From positions 62,001 through 126,000 of the forward strand of contig NZ_JACJQN010000012.1 in the NCBI RefSeq assembly GCF_014696675.1: a DNA stretch of 64,000 bases. The letters run 5' to 3'. A program made the translations under genes and the position numbers. A model generated the notes under the pieces. It did not search any database. It was given only the letters and a program-made list of their open reading frames with translations, and was not told where the DNA came from. Positions 8,868 through 16,945 of this stretch are shown in pieces. Origin of the DNA: Phormidium tenue FACHB-1052. Lineage in GTDB: Bacteria; Cyanobacteriota; Cyanobacteriia; Phormidesmidales; Phormidesmidaceae. Position 1 is the first letter of the stretch. The number at the start of each line of letters is the position of its first letter.

Positions 8868-9097
8868 TGTTGCCAAAACTCGCTGCCTTGGGTGCCTTTG
8901 CGATCGCAATTTTGGCGATCGTCGGTAGCTACAGTCAAATGTCGGCCCTACGCTTGGGTCAGCAGGGCCAGCCGCTATATTGGCCCCACCGCAGCACCCG
9001 TCTGTCTGGCCTGCGCACCAACAATACCTGGCAGCCCTCGCCCAACCGCAGCGCCTACGAGAGCTTCCAGGGGGGAGGCATCGGAGTCGGTAAGTGA
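8867..9097 (+). CDS. 76-residue single-TM or exported protein with Gly-rich tail
   Basis: The ATG overlaps the preceding TAA and the TGA overlaps the following GTG, so expression is tightly coupled on both sides. Residues 4-24 are hydrophobic and could be a signal anchor. The rest is short and polar and ends in FQGGGIGVGK. In related DUF350/DUF4178 clusters a short gene often takes this position (for example DUF4247 members in Gram-positives), but I cannot assign this protein to that family by sequence alone. It is too short to be an enzyme, and a partner or substrate of the neighbouring enzyme is plausible. Confidence 0.65.
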   Translation: MLPKLAALGAFAIAILAIVGSYSQMSALRLGQQGQPLYWPHRSTRLSGLRTNNTWQPSPNRSAYESFQGGGIGVGK

Positions 9098-10635
9098 TTG
9101 CCACCCCCCTTACTCCGCACCAAGTGCGCTGGCTGCTGGCGGCGGCAGCAGTGTCGTCAAGCTGTGCCCTAGCGGCGGAGCTGTTGTTGGGCACCCTGAC
9201 CAGTTACCTAGTCGGCAACCAAGCGCTAGCCTACGGGGTGGCGATCGGGGGATTTTTGGCCGCGATGGGAGTAGGTGCTTACCTAAGCCGCTTTATTGCC
9301 CCCGAAGCCTCTTCAGATAGAGTGCAGACCATTTTGCTGACCCGTTTTTTTCAGGTAGAGCTGATTGTCGCCCCGCTGACGGCCCTACTGCCCCTAGGGT
9401 TGTTTGCGCTCTTTGCCGTGGATGGCCCGCTGTGGCTAGGGCTGCTGCTGGCCACGCTGCTGCTGGGCGTGCTGGCCGGTATGGAGGTGCCCCTGCTGAC
9501 CAGGCTGATCGAACTCGACAATGGGGTGCGGGAGGCGCTAGCGCAGGTACTAGCCTTGGACTATCTAGGTGCGCTGGTGGGTTCGCTGCTATTTCCGATC
9601 CTGATGCTGCCGCTGCTAGGGCTGTTTCCCTCAGCGGTGCTCATTGGGGCGGCTCCGGCCTGGATGGTGTACGGCATGGGAGGCAGTTTTCCGCAGATGC
9701 GCCCCTGGCGACGGCGGGGGCTGGGGGTGGGGCTAGCGCTGCTGTTGTTTACGCCTTTGGCCCTGCCCCTGAGTAACCGGCTTGAAAACAGCCTCTACGC
9801 AGCTCCGATCATCAATCGGCAGCAATCGCCCTACCAGCGCATTGTGCTGACTCGGTTTGGGCCAGATGTGCGGCTGTTTCTCAATGGCGACTTGCAGATG
9901 TCGACCCTAGACGAGTACCGCTACCACGAGTCTCTGGTGCATCCGGCCCTGGCGACCCAGGTCAACCCCCGGCACATTTTGCTGCTGGGGGCGGGCGATG
10001 GCATGGCTCTGCGGGAAATTCTTAAGTGGCCTCAGCTAGAATCGGTGCTGGTGATTGAGCTAGATTCACAACTGCTGGATCTGGCGCGGCGCTACCCGGC
10101 CCTGGCTTTGGCCAATGACCACGCCTTTGACGACCCCCGGGTGACGGTGCGCTACGGCGATGCCTTTAAGCTGGTGGCGGCCCTCGATCAAACCTTTGAT
10201 GTGATTGTGGCGGATTTTCCTGATCCGGACGTGGATGCGATCGCCAAACTCTACAGCCTGGGGTTTTACCAGCAAATTCGCCAGCACCTCAGCCCGACGG
10301 GGGTCTTTGTCACCCAGGCCTCTAGCCCGTTTTTTGCCCCAAAGGCCTTCGCCTGCATCGCCACCACCCTAGCCGCCGCCGCCTTCAAAACCTACCCCTA
10401 CACCGTGAGCGTGCCCAGCTTTGGCCCCTGGGGGTTTGTGCTGGCCAGCCAAGTCGAGATTGCCCCAGCAACACTGGCCCTGCCTGTAGCCACCCGCTTT
10501 CTCACACCCCAACTGTTGCCAACGCTGTTTGTGTTGCCAGGAGATATTCGCCTCAATGCCGTGCAGGTAAATCGATTGAGTCACCCGGTAATTGTGCGCT
10601 ACCAAAATGACCCTCGATGGACTTTGTATGATTGA
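9094..10635 (+). CDS. membrane-anchored spermidine-synthase-like aminopropyltransferase
   Basis: The GTG start overlaps the preceding gene by four bases. Residues 1 to about 215 form several hydrophobic helices. From about 235 a Rossmann-type spermidine synthase domain follows: QSPYQRIVLTRF, LFLNGDLQMSTLDEYRYHES, the nucleotide-binding LLLGAGDGMALREIL, the acidic VLVIELD, and ADFPDPDVDAIAKLYSLGFY where the classical enzymes have a DxxDP motif. Classical enzymes move aminopropyl groups from decarboxylated S-adenosylmethionine to putrescine. Membrane-fused members have unproven substrates and may modify something at the membrane. The length of 513 residues suits the fused family. It is followed by a weak hairpin and then the DUF4178 gene. 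Confidence 0.88.
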   Translation: MIATPLTPHQVRWLLAAAAVSSSCALAAELLLGTLTSYLVGNQALAYGVAIGGFLAAMGVGAYLSRFIAPEASSDRVQTILLTRFFQVELIVAPLTALLPLGLFALFAVDGPLWLGLLLATLLLGVLAGMEVPLLTRLIELDNGVREALAQVLALDYLGALVGSLLFPILMLPLLGLFPSAVLIGAAPAWMVYGMGGSFPQMRPWRRRGLGVGLALLLFTPLALPLSNRLENSLYAAPIINRQQSPYQRIVLTRFGPDVRLFLNGDLQMSTLDEYRYHESLVHPALATQVNPRHILLLGAGDGMALREILKWPQLESVLVIELDSQLLDLARRYPALALANDHAFDDPRVTVRYGDAFKLVAALDQTFDVIVADFPDPDVDAIAKLYSLGFYQQIRQHLSPTGVFVTQASSPFFAPKAFACIATTLAAAAFKTYPYTVSVPSFGPWGFVLASQVEIAPATLALPVATRFLTPQLLPTLFVLPGDIRLNAVQVNRLSHPVIVRYQNDPRWTLYD

Positions 10636-10696
10636 GCTGAGTCTGAGGCACGCGACTAGATCGGCCAGGTTAAACGTTAAACGTTCCACCTATTTG

Positions 10697-10723
10697 GCAA
10701 GCAACCCTTTGCTTGCTTGTTTC
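10697..10723 (+). terminator. weak hairpin between the aminopropyltransferase-like and DUF4178 genes
   Basis: GCAAGCAA and TTGCTTGC are separated by CCCT and followed by TTGTTTC. The short stem and imperfect T tract suggest partial attenuation rather than full termination. Confidence 0.35.
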
Positions 10724-10778
10724 AGTCCCCAAGTTCCTGTTTAATCCAGATCTCAAAAGTGTGTAGGGCGTTGCTGCG

Positions 10779-11372
10779 ATGTCGCTTTCTGTTCTGTGGA
10801 TTCTCATTTTTCTAGTTCTTCTGGTGGCGGCAGCAGGACTGTGGATTGCTGCTCAGCGGCGATCGCAGCCCACCCGCGAGACCTCACGCCACCTAACTGA
10901 GCAGCCCTCTATCTTTGAGCTGCAAATTGGCGATATTGTGCAGCACATGGGCCAAGACTGGGTGGTGGAGGGCAAGCTGATTTACCAAGAGGGAGGTTTC
11001 TCTTGGCTGGAGTACATGCTGCAGGATGGTGACGAAATTCGCTGGCTGGCTGTCGAAGAAGACGACTGGGTGACGGTGGCGCTGCTGGCTCCAGTGAACT
11101 CTCTAGAGGTCAGTGCTGCACCCCCGCCAGAATTGGTCTACAACGGTGACACCTATCAGCGCAAAGAAACAGGCCTGGCCACCATGCGCCGCGAGGGCAA
11201 CCTCCGCCGCCCCGAGGCAGAGACCTGTCGCTACTTTGATTACGAAGGCCCCGATCAAAAGGTGCTCTCGGTTGAAGATTGGGACGGCAATGTGGAGGTG
11301 ACAGCGGGTGTCGTCATTGCACCGCGATCGCTCATCATCTTGCCCGGCGAAGGGCGCAGTGTTTACCAATAA
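10779..11372 (+). CDS. DUF4178-domain membrane-anchored protein
   Basis: This 197-residue protein has an N-terminal membrane helix (about 5-24), a short basic linker and a beta-rich domain. That domain contains ELQIGDIVQHMGQDWVVEGKL, YQEGGFSWLEYML, DGDEIRWLAVEEDDW and a later FDYEGPDQKVLSVEDWDG. The pattern is that of DUF4178, which is repeatedly found beside membrane spermidine-synthase-like and DUF350 genes. The function is not known; the domain may bind a small molecule or peptide on the cytoplasmic face. It is 143 bp downstream of the aminopropyltransferase-like gene and probably completes the operon. Confidence 0.8.
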   Translation: MSLSVLWILIFLVLLVAAAGLWIAAQRRSQPTRETSRHLTEQPSIFELQIGDIVQHMGQDWVVEGKLIYQEGGFSWLEYMLQDGDEIRWLAVEEDDWVTVALLAPVNSLEVSAAPPPELVYNGDTYQRKETGLATMRREGNLRRPEAETCRYFDYEGPDQKVLSVEDWDGNVEVTAGVVIAPRSLIILPGEGRSVYQ

Positions 11373-11493
11373 GCTAGCTTGCTCCCTTACTTTTGGCCCC
11401 ATGGCTTGTGGCGATTGCCAAAGAGCGCGAAGCCGAGAAGCTGGCGATCGCTGGAGCGTTCCGGTTTAGAGTGCTATGGGGCGATATCGAAAA

Positions 11494-11736
11494 TCAGTAA
11501 ATTTCGGGCTCTGGGAGAGGAACAACAAAATTAGAGGGGTCGTTGAGATAGCGAATGGTGTCTTCTTCGAGGCGGTGGATCAGATAGGGTTCGAGGGCAT
11601 CGGAGTGGCGGAGGGCCGCCAAATAGCCTTCAAGGTAAAGCCGCAGCTCGCTGGTGCGATAGCCTCGGTTCCACTGGTCGACGAAGGCATCGGTAATGCG
11701 TTGATAGTACCGAACAGCTTTGGCATCCTGAAGCAT
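11494..11736 (-). CDS. conserved cyanobacterial protein, DUF6761-like
   Basis: This is an 80-residue soluble, mostly helical protein with the pattern YYQRITDAFVDQWNRGY, ELRLYLEGYLAALRHS and PYLIHRLEEDTIRYLNDPSNF. I recognise this as the short conserved cyanobacterial family labelled DUF6761. No enzymatic motif is present and the role is unknown. It stands alone on the minus strand. The 173 bp upstream, to 11909, contain an AT-rich stretch with TATAAAGAT-like and TATAAC-like sequences on the minus strand that probably hold its promoter. Confidence 0.75.
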   Translation of the reverse strand: MLQDAKAVRYYQRITDAFVDQWNRGYRTSELRLYLEGYLAALRHSDALEPYLIHRLEEDTIRYLNDPSNFVVPLPEPEIY

Positions 11737-11909
11737 GGGAGGTAGACCTATAAACTCGGCGGTGGTTAGGGGTAGATCTCGCTCTGTAGTTAAATTTTCC
11801 CCTAAAGGGTGAAAAACCTGAGGTGTTTCTTAACGTAGCGTTATACGTATCTTTATACACCGTTTCCCTCAGGGGCAAGAGTGCGGGTTATGACACTCTC
11901 TAATGTCGG

Positions 11910-13124
11910 TTACTCAAGGAACAGAGCTTTGGCGTTGACCAGTGGCTTAGTCAGAACGGTGTGGTAGGCCGCTAGGGTTTGATGGGCGATCGCATTCCAG
12001 TCGTAATATTCTCCAGCATAGGCCTTAGCGCGCTGCCCCCGCAGCCGCCGTTGGGCAGAATCTTTTAGCGCCTCAGCTAAAGCTTGGGTGACCCCGTCTA
12101 AACTCAAGTCGCACACCCAGCCGCTGCCGCTGGCGACAATATCGGGCCAGATGTAGACCCCCTTAGACACGACCACCGGCACCCCCGCCGCCATAGCCTC
12201 AGCTACGGCAATGCCGAAGTTCTCGTAGTAGGAGGGCAGCACAAATAGATCGGCAGCTTGCAGCAGAGCGGCTTTGGCGTTGCCGGTAATAAACCCCGTC
12301 AGGGTGGTGCGATCGCCCAAAGGCATTGCCCGCAGGCGATCGCCAACGGCCTGCTCATAGGCCGGGTCTTGAGGATTTCCCCCCGCTAGCACCAGATGGA
12401 ACTCTACACCCTGGGCCGTGAGCTGTTCCAGGGCTGGCAACAGCAAATCGAGCCCCTTTTTGGGGTCTAAGCGAGAGAGGTAGAGCAGGAGGGGACGATC
12501 CTGAGGGATCTTCATCTGCGCCAGCATTCTTTGGCATTCATCCTCTGGCAAGGCTTTTGGCGGCTGCACTCCCAGCGGGATCACCCAATCTTCAGCGCTG
12601 GCCCCAAACCGGTAGGAGACTTCTGCCTCAATCGGGCTGGTGAAGTGCAGCGCTGCTGCCCCGGCAATATTGGGGGCCTCAAACAGTCGGCCATAGATCT
12701 GCTTGAGGCACTTTTTTTTCTGTAAATCTGCTGGGTCGAGGGTGCCTAAGGGCCGCAGCACGTAGGGCAGATTGCGATCGCGCACCACCGTTGCCGCCGC
12801 CGTACTCAGGGGCGAAAACAACGCGTGAATGTGGGCCAGGTCAAATTCATGAGCATGTTGGTAGAGCCAAGCCAACAGCCCCGCTGAGAACTTATACCGC
12901 CGCCAGGGCGAACAGGCAAAGTAGCGCACCGTATAGTTTTCTTCCGGTACCGGCACGCCTAGGGGAACCGCCAGCGGTGACTGGCCTGAATCGCCATTGG
13001 AGTTGGTGGTGAGAATTGTCACCTCCGCCCCCGCCGCTGCTAACCCCTGGGCAAAGCCACGCACCATCTGGCTGGGGCCACCGTAGATGAGGGAGATGGA
13101 GGGGACGATTTGAAGAACGCGCAT
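11910..13124 (-). CDS. hpsP: GT4-type glycosyltransferase, HpsP-like
   Basis: This retaining glycosyltransferase has the GT-B fold. The N-terminal domain begins MRVLQIVPSISLIYGGPSQMV, and the C-terminal GT4 domain has LLYLSRLDPKKGLDLLLPAL, the donor-binding FVLPSYYENFGIAVAEAMAAG and an ExxxxxG pattern. I take the ATG at 13124 as the start because the 17 residues preceding it are non-conserved and fall in repeat-like intergenic DNA. The N-terminal signature and its pairing with the gene at 13227 match the HpsP/HpsO enzymes of the hormogonium polysaccharide pathway, needed for gliding in filamentous cyanobacteria. The exact sugar is unknown. Confidence 0.78.
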   Translation of the reverse strand: MRVLQIVPSISLIYGGPSQMVRGFAQGLAAAGAEVTILTTNSNGDSGQSPLAVPLGVPVPEENYTVRYFACSPWRRYKFSAGLLAWLYQHAHEFDLAHIHALFSPLSTAAATVVRDRNLPYVLRPLGTLDPADLQKKKCLKQIYGRLFEAPNIAGAAALHFTSPIEAEVSYRFGASAEDWVIPLGVQPPKALPEDECQRMLAQMKIPQDRPLLLYLSRLDPKKGLDLLLPALEQLTAQGVEFHLVLAGGNPQDPAYEQAVGDRLRAMPLGDRTTLTGFITGNAKAALLQAADLFVLPSYYENFGIAVAEAMAAGVPVVVSKGVYIWPDIVASGSGWVCDLSLDGVTQALAEALKDSAQRRLRGQRAKAYAGEYYDWNAIAHQTLAAYHTVLTKPLVNAKALFLE

Positions 13125-13226
13125 GGGGGGAGGGAGTGGAGATTGGAGGGTAGGGGAGCGAGGGGATGAATTCAAAATTCAAAGTGCAAAATTTTGAATT
13201 TTGCACTTTGTCACCTATCTCCCATT
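13125..13226. repeat. composite intergenic repeat: G-rich run, 31-bp palindrome, C-rich run
   Basis: The spacer between hpsP and hpsO has a G-rich stretch (GGGAGGGAGTGG and similar), then a palindrome at 13180-13210, then a C/T-rich stretch. The palindrome has 14-bp perfect arms (CAAAGTGCAAAATT) around TTG. The AT-rich core embedded in G-rich heptamer-like repeats contrasts sharply with the flanking genes. Confidence 0.7.
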
Positions 13227-14420
13227 TCACCTCCCTTCCTCTTCACCCGCGCCAATCTCCCGGTAAAACTCCAGTAGCTGCTTCGCCAGCGCTCGGTTCG
13301 TATAGTGGCTCATGGCGCGGTGATAGCCTGCCTCTGCGAGGGACTGTCGCTGTTCGGGCTGCTCGATCAGCAGGCGCATATGGTCAGCGAGGGCAGGGGC
13401 GTTGCCTTCGGGAAAGACGAGGCCAGCTTGGTCAATCACGTGGGGAATTTCGCCGGAGTCGGAGCCGATCACCGGGACGGCGCAGGCCATGGCTTCGATC
13501 AGCACGTGGCCGAATTGTTCTTTCCAGCCTTTGGCGGTGAGAGTTTGAAACTTGTCGGTGGTTTCGGAGGGCAGCACTAGGGTGTGCATGAGGTTGATGT
13601 AGTCGGGTACCTGGTCGTGGGGAATGCCGGTCACCCAGCGAAGGCGATCGCCGATGCCCAACCCATCAGCCTTAGCCTGAATGGCATCGCGCAGCTCTCC
13701 CCGACCCACCAGCAGCCACACCCAGGGCTGAGGATGGTCTCGCAAAGTTGCTAAGGCGTTGCAGAGAGTCAGCAGCCCTTTTTCTTCGACAAAGCGACCA
13801 CAATAGCCCACCACAAAGGCATCGCTAGCAATGCCAAGGGACTGAGCTAGCTCGGGCTGGGGCTGAGGACGGAACAGGGTTTCATCGACACCGAGCTGAG
13901 GCATCACCTGGTAGGGGGCGGTGTAGCCGCGATCGCGCAAAACATCAGCCCCGTCCTGGTTGCCCACCACTAGACCGTGGGTATGGCGCAGGTTGTAGGC
14001 TTCGAGGGCAGAGACAGGAAATTTGAGCTGGTAGGGCAGATTCCACCAGGTAAAAAAGACGTTTTGGGCCTTGAGGCCCAGCAGGCGGTTGAGAGTGATG
14101 GTTTGGGCGTAGGCCAGTGCTTTAGCCCCCTGCTCCACCTGAATGACCTGGGGCCGAAATTCTCGCAGCAAGCTAATCAGATCGGGTCCAAAGGTGAGCA
14201 ACCCCTGGTTGTTTTGGCTGAGATTGCTGAGGGGCTGCACCCGAAAATTACCCGATTGGAGGGGTTCAGAGACAATCAGCCGGTTTTGCACGCCACCGGG
14301 CTGCCAGCGGCGGGGAACACCCACCACCACCTCCATCTCTGGAGAAAGCTGGGCCAGGGCACGCAGCTTTTCGCGGTTGAGGTCAACGATATAGGTGTGG
14401 CTGAGCACAAGCACGCGCAT
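13227..14420 (-). CDS. hpsO: GT4-type glycosyltransferase, HpsO-like
   Basis: This second GT-B glycosyltransferase begins MRVLVLSHTYIVDLNREKLRALA, a signature I associate with HpsO. It shows VVGYCGRFVEEKGLLTLCNAL, WVWLLVGRGEL and the donor-site stretch GWKEQFGHVLIEAMACAVPVIGSD. The frame stays open upstream to 14510, but the 30 extra residues are low-complexity Arg/Gly and overlap the hydrolase gene's end, so the ATG at 14420 (397 residues) is preferred. With hpsP downstream it should act in building an exported polysaccharide. The other hps genes are not in the window. Confidence 0.78.
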   Translation of the reverse strand: MRVLVLSHTYIVDLNREKLRALAQLSPEMEVVVGVPRRWQPGGVQNRLIVSEPLQSGNFRVQPLSNLSQNNQGLLTFGPDLISLLREFRPQVIQVEQGAKALAYAQTITLNRLLGLKAQNVFFTWWNLPYQLKFPVSALEAYNLRHTHGLVVGNQDGADVLRDRGYTAPYQVMPQLGVDETLFRPQPQPELAQSLGIASDAFVVGYCGRFVEEKGLLTLCNALATLRDHPQPWVWLLVGRGELRDAIQAKADGLGIGDRLRWVTGIPHDQVPDYINLMHTLVLPSETTDKFQTLTAKGWKEQFGHVLIEAMACAVPVIGSDSGEIPHVIDQAGLVFPEGNAPALADHMRLLIEQPEQRQSLAEAGYHRAMSHYTNRALAKQLLEFYREIGAGEEEGR

Positions 14421-14506
14421 GGCAGCGGCACTCCGTAGCAGGGCGGTTCTAGAATGCCCAAATCCCTCGATATTGACTCCCCTACGACTTCCTCGGCCCC
14501 GCTCCC

Positions 14507-15367
14507 TCACCCACCCAAAAACTCGGCCATCAGCGTGTTAACCCGCTCAGGTTGCTCCTGCTGCACCCAGTGGCTGCACTGGGGAATGTAGCGCAGCCGC
14601 AGATGGCGCACGTAGTCTTCGGTGCCAACGGAGAGCTCTTTGCCCAGGGCCGCATCGGCTTCGCCCCAAATCAGCAGAGTGGGCACTTCAAGAATGCCCC
14701 AGGGTTGCCACTGGGGGCCGCTAAAACTCAAAGCCCGGTAGTAGTTGACCATGGCGGTGAGGGCACCGGGTTTGGCGGCGGCGGTTTTGTAGGCTTGCAG
14801 ATCGGCGTCGCTAAAGGTGCTTTTATCGATCGCCATGCCCCGCAGCATTTGCTCGATCGCCCAGTAGTCGCCCGCCTGCAACAGCAGTTCGGGCAGCAGC
14901 GGTAGTTGAAAGGCTCCGATATACCAACTGCGCAATAGCTGCTGAGGATGGCGCAGCCCCTCGGCAAACTTAGCGGGGTGAGGAATATTCATCACAATCA
15001 GCGACTGGAGCAGCTCGGGGTGGGCGTAGGCAAAGGCCCAGGCGATCGCGCCCCCCCAGTCGTGCCCCACTAACACCGCTCGGTCATAGCCTAAGGCGGC
15101 GATCGCCCCCCGCACATCCTCTACTAAAACATCTAGACGATAGGCATTGATACCTGAGGGCTTGTCGCTGTCGTTGTAGCCCCGCAGGTCTAGGGCAACG
15201 CAGGTATATTGAGCCGCAAAATGGTCGAGCTGGTGCCGCCAAGAGTACCAAAATTCAGGAAAGCCGTGCAAAAACAGCATCAGCGGCCCTTGCCCCTGGC
15301 GGACGTAGTGCAGGTGTAGGCCGTTGGTTTGCAGAAATCCGTGCTGTCTGCTGACGGTTGCGGTCAT
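14507..15367 (-). CDS. alpha/beta hydrolase, epoxide hydrolase/haloalkane dehalogenase type
   Basis: This 286-residue alpha/beta hydrolase has the oxyanion loop LFLHGFPEFWYSW and the nucleophile elbow VGHDWGGAIAW, in which Asp103 replaces the more common serine. It also has a late IPQCSHWVQQEQPE that holds the catalytic His. An Asp nucleophile is the mark of soluble epoxide hydrolases and haloalkane dehalogenases rather than esterases. The HGFPEFWYSWR lid region favours epoxide hydrolase. The ATG at 15367 (MTATVS) fits the family. An upstream in-frame ATG at 15598 would add 77 unrelated residues. The substrate is unknown. Confidence 0.88.
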   Translation of the reverse strand: MTATVSRQHGFLQTNGLHLHYVRQGQGPLMLFLHGFPEFWYSWRHQLDHFAAQYTCVALDLRGYNDSDKPSGINAYRLDVLVEDVRGAIAALGYDRAVLVGHDWGGAIAWAFAYAHPELLQSLIVMNIPHPAKFAEGLRHPQQLLRSWYIGAFQLPLLPELLLQAGDYWAIEQMLRGMAIDKSTFSDADLQAYKTAAAKPGALTAMVNYYRALSFSGPQWQPWGILEVPTLLIWGEADAALGKELSVGTEDYVRHLRLRYIPQCSHWVQQEQPERVNTLMAEFLGG

Positions 15368-15740
15368 TGCACCACCGGGTTCAACATCTCCTTCACTATA
15401 CCGAGAGCCCCCATCAGCAGAGGCACCCCCTGACTCAGATCGGGTTCCCATTACGTAAATATATTTATCCGATTTCCCCACCGCCCCGGATGCTAATTGC
15501 CACCGTCTGTAAACGATAGGGAGCACAGCAGAAACTGACGTTGTGTGGGTGTCCGTCACAACACCTAACCGGATCACAGCCCAGAGTTGTTGGCTCACCT
15601 GCCAGACCTAATGGGGTTAACTGGCTTGCGAAGGCTCATTCTCTACGTGCTGGCCTTGGGGAGCCGGTTGCTGACCATCGCGATCTGGAACGACCTGGGA
15701 GGGTTTGGCCCTCGTCACGTTCCTTGCGACCGTTCCTGAT
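15368..15740. other. 373-bp divergent spacer between hydrolase and paralogue A
   Basis: No gene or RNA is recognised. The stretch should hold the promoters of the leftward hydrolase and the rightward paralogue. The last few tens of bases share CCGTTCCTGA with the region just before the second paralogue, so the tandem duplication probably included a little upstream DNA. Confidence 0.5.
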
Positions 15741-16601
15741 ATGACCTCACTAGACGACTTGACCCTATTGCAGTGGTTTGTCTCGGGAGATGCCACCCTA
15801 GAAGCAAATCAGTCCCTCCGTATTCAGCCCGCTAACAATCTGCGCCAGCTCTTGGGTCGTAAAGGCTCGCTGCTGGCCACCGCCTACGATGCCGCCCTGC
15901 CGCCCCGCATTGAGGTGCGTCGCTACACCGACTATGCTGACGTGTTACACCAGATTTTGGTCGACCATCACTTTGTGCCCGTTGGGCAGGGGTTAGACAG
16001 CCAGGTCTTGTGCTACACCCACTACCCGATTCCTGCGGGCTACCGCATTGTCTATAGCCAGGCTCGCCAGTTGTGGAAACAGTGGTGGACCCATGCCAGT
16101 CGCCTCAGCGATCGCCACCTACAGCTCGACCTGTTTGTGCTGGCCAGTAACCAGTGGTACCCCATCCGCGACATTGCTATCAACAGCGGCACGCTCTACA
16201 TTGGCACGCTGCGAGGCGAGACCGTTCACCACGGCGATGACATGATGGTGTGGCTCGAACAGGATCGCTGCGATGAGGCCGATAAAACCTGTTTTTGGGC
16301 ACCGCCCCCAGGCCAGCTAGTGCCCTCCCAAAGCCCAGAGCAGCTACCCGCCGCCGCGTCTAGCTCGCCCCACCGGCCTCAGCCCCCCGCACTGCCACCT
16401 TTAGATGGTGCACCGGCTACTGTAGACCCCACCCTGGCCCCGGTTGTTTATGCCCTAGACGGCAAGGTCTATGTGCAGACCGCTCTGGGGGTTATCGTCG
16501 TCGAAGGCGAAAAATTGAGGGCCTACAAACCTACGCTCCCGCTAGCGACCCCGAGGGCTCGCTCTACGACCGTCACCACCGTTCGGCAGCGCCCCAGATA
16601 A
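15741..16601 (+). CDS. tandem paralogue A, cyanobacterial protein of unknown family
   Basis: This 286-residue protein begins at MTSLDDLTLLQWFVSGDATL. It has three parts. A folded region of about 195 residues contains LHQILVDHHFVPVGQGLDSQVLCYTH, WYPIRDIAINSGTLYI and DKTCFWAPPP. A Pro/Ser/Ala-rich linker follows. A C-terminal module of about 50 residues has TLAPVVYALDGKVYVQTALGVIVVEGEKL. There is no signal peptide, membrane helix or known motif. The next gene is its paralogue with the same parts in the same order, and the first 20 bases of the two genes are identical. I do not recognise the family. An ATG at 15705 would add 12 residues but is not shared by the paralogue. Confidence 0.75.
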   Translation: MTSLDDLTLLQWFVSGDATLEANQSLRIQPANNLRQLLGRKGSLLATAYDAALPPRIEVRRYTDYADVLHQILVDHHFVPVGQGLDSQVLCYTHYPIPAGYRIVYSQARQLWKQWWTHASRLSDRHLQLDLFVLASNQWYPIRDIAINSGTLYIGTLRGETVHHGDDMMVWLEQDRCDEADKTCFWAPPPGQLVPSQSPEQLPAAASSSPHRPQPPALPPLDGAPATVDPTLAPVVYALDGKVYVQTALGVIVVEGEKLRAYKPTLPLATPRARSTTVTTVRQRPR

Positions 16602-16945
16602 CCTGTAGTTCCAGCCGTCGGCCCCGCCAGTTTTGCCCAGGGTTTGCTAGGCAAAACTGGCGGTTGTGACGCCCTCAGCCACCGAGAAACTGTATAAGAA
16701 TTTACAGAATCTTGTTGATACCACGGAGAAAACATCCGGATTCCTGACAGCAAATTTCATAACATGGGATTGTGCCAATCCGATACAGGGCATTGAGCAG
16801 CCTCTATGTGGGTTAGGCGTTAGTGGCTCCTTTGCTAGACCTAGTGGGCTTAATAAGTCTGCGCTGGTGAAAGCTGATCGGCGATCGCGGCCTAGATAGC
16901 TTCTCAGGGTCTAGCCCCCATCCCGTTCCTGAAACTGTGCTGCCC
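16602..16945. other. 344-bp spacer between the tandem paralogues
   Basis: It holds the hairpin annotated at 16624-16663 and nothing else I can name. The rest is less GC-rich (for example around 16690-16770) and may contain a separate promoter for paralogue B. Confidence 0.5.
16624..16663 (+). terminator. long perfect hairpin after paralogue A
   Basis: Perfect 14-bp arms CCGCCAGTTTTGCC and GGCAAAACTGGCGG enclose a 12-base loop, starting 22 bp after the stop codon. No T tract follows, so it may be a transcript-stabilising or factor-assisted terminator rather than a classical intrinsic one. Confidence 0.6.
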
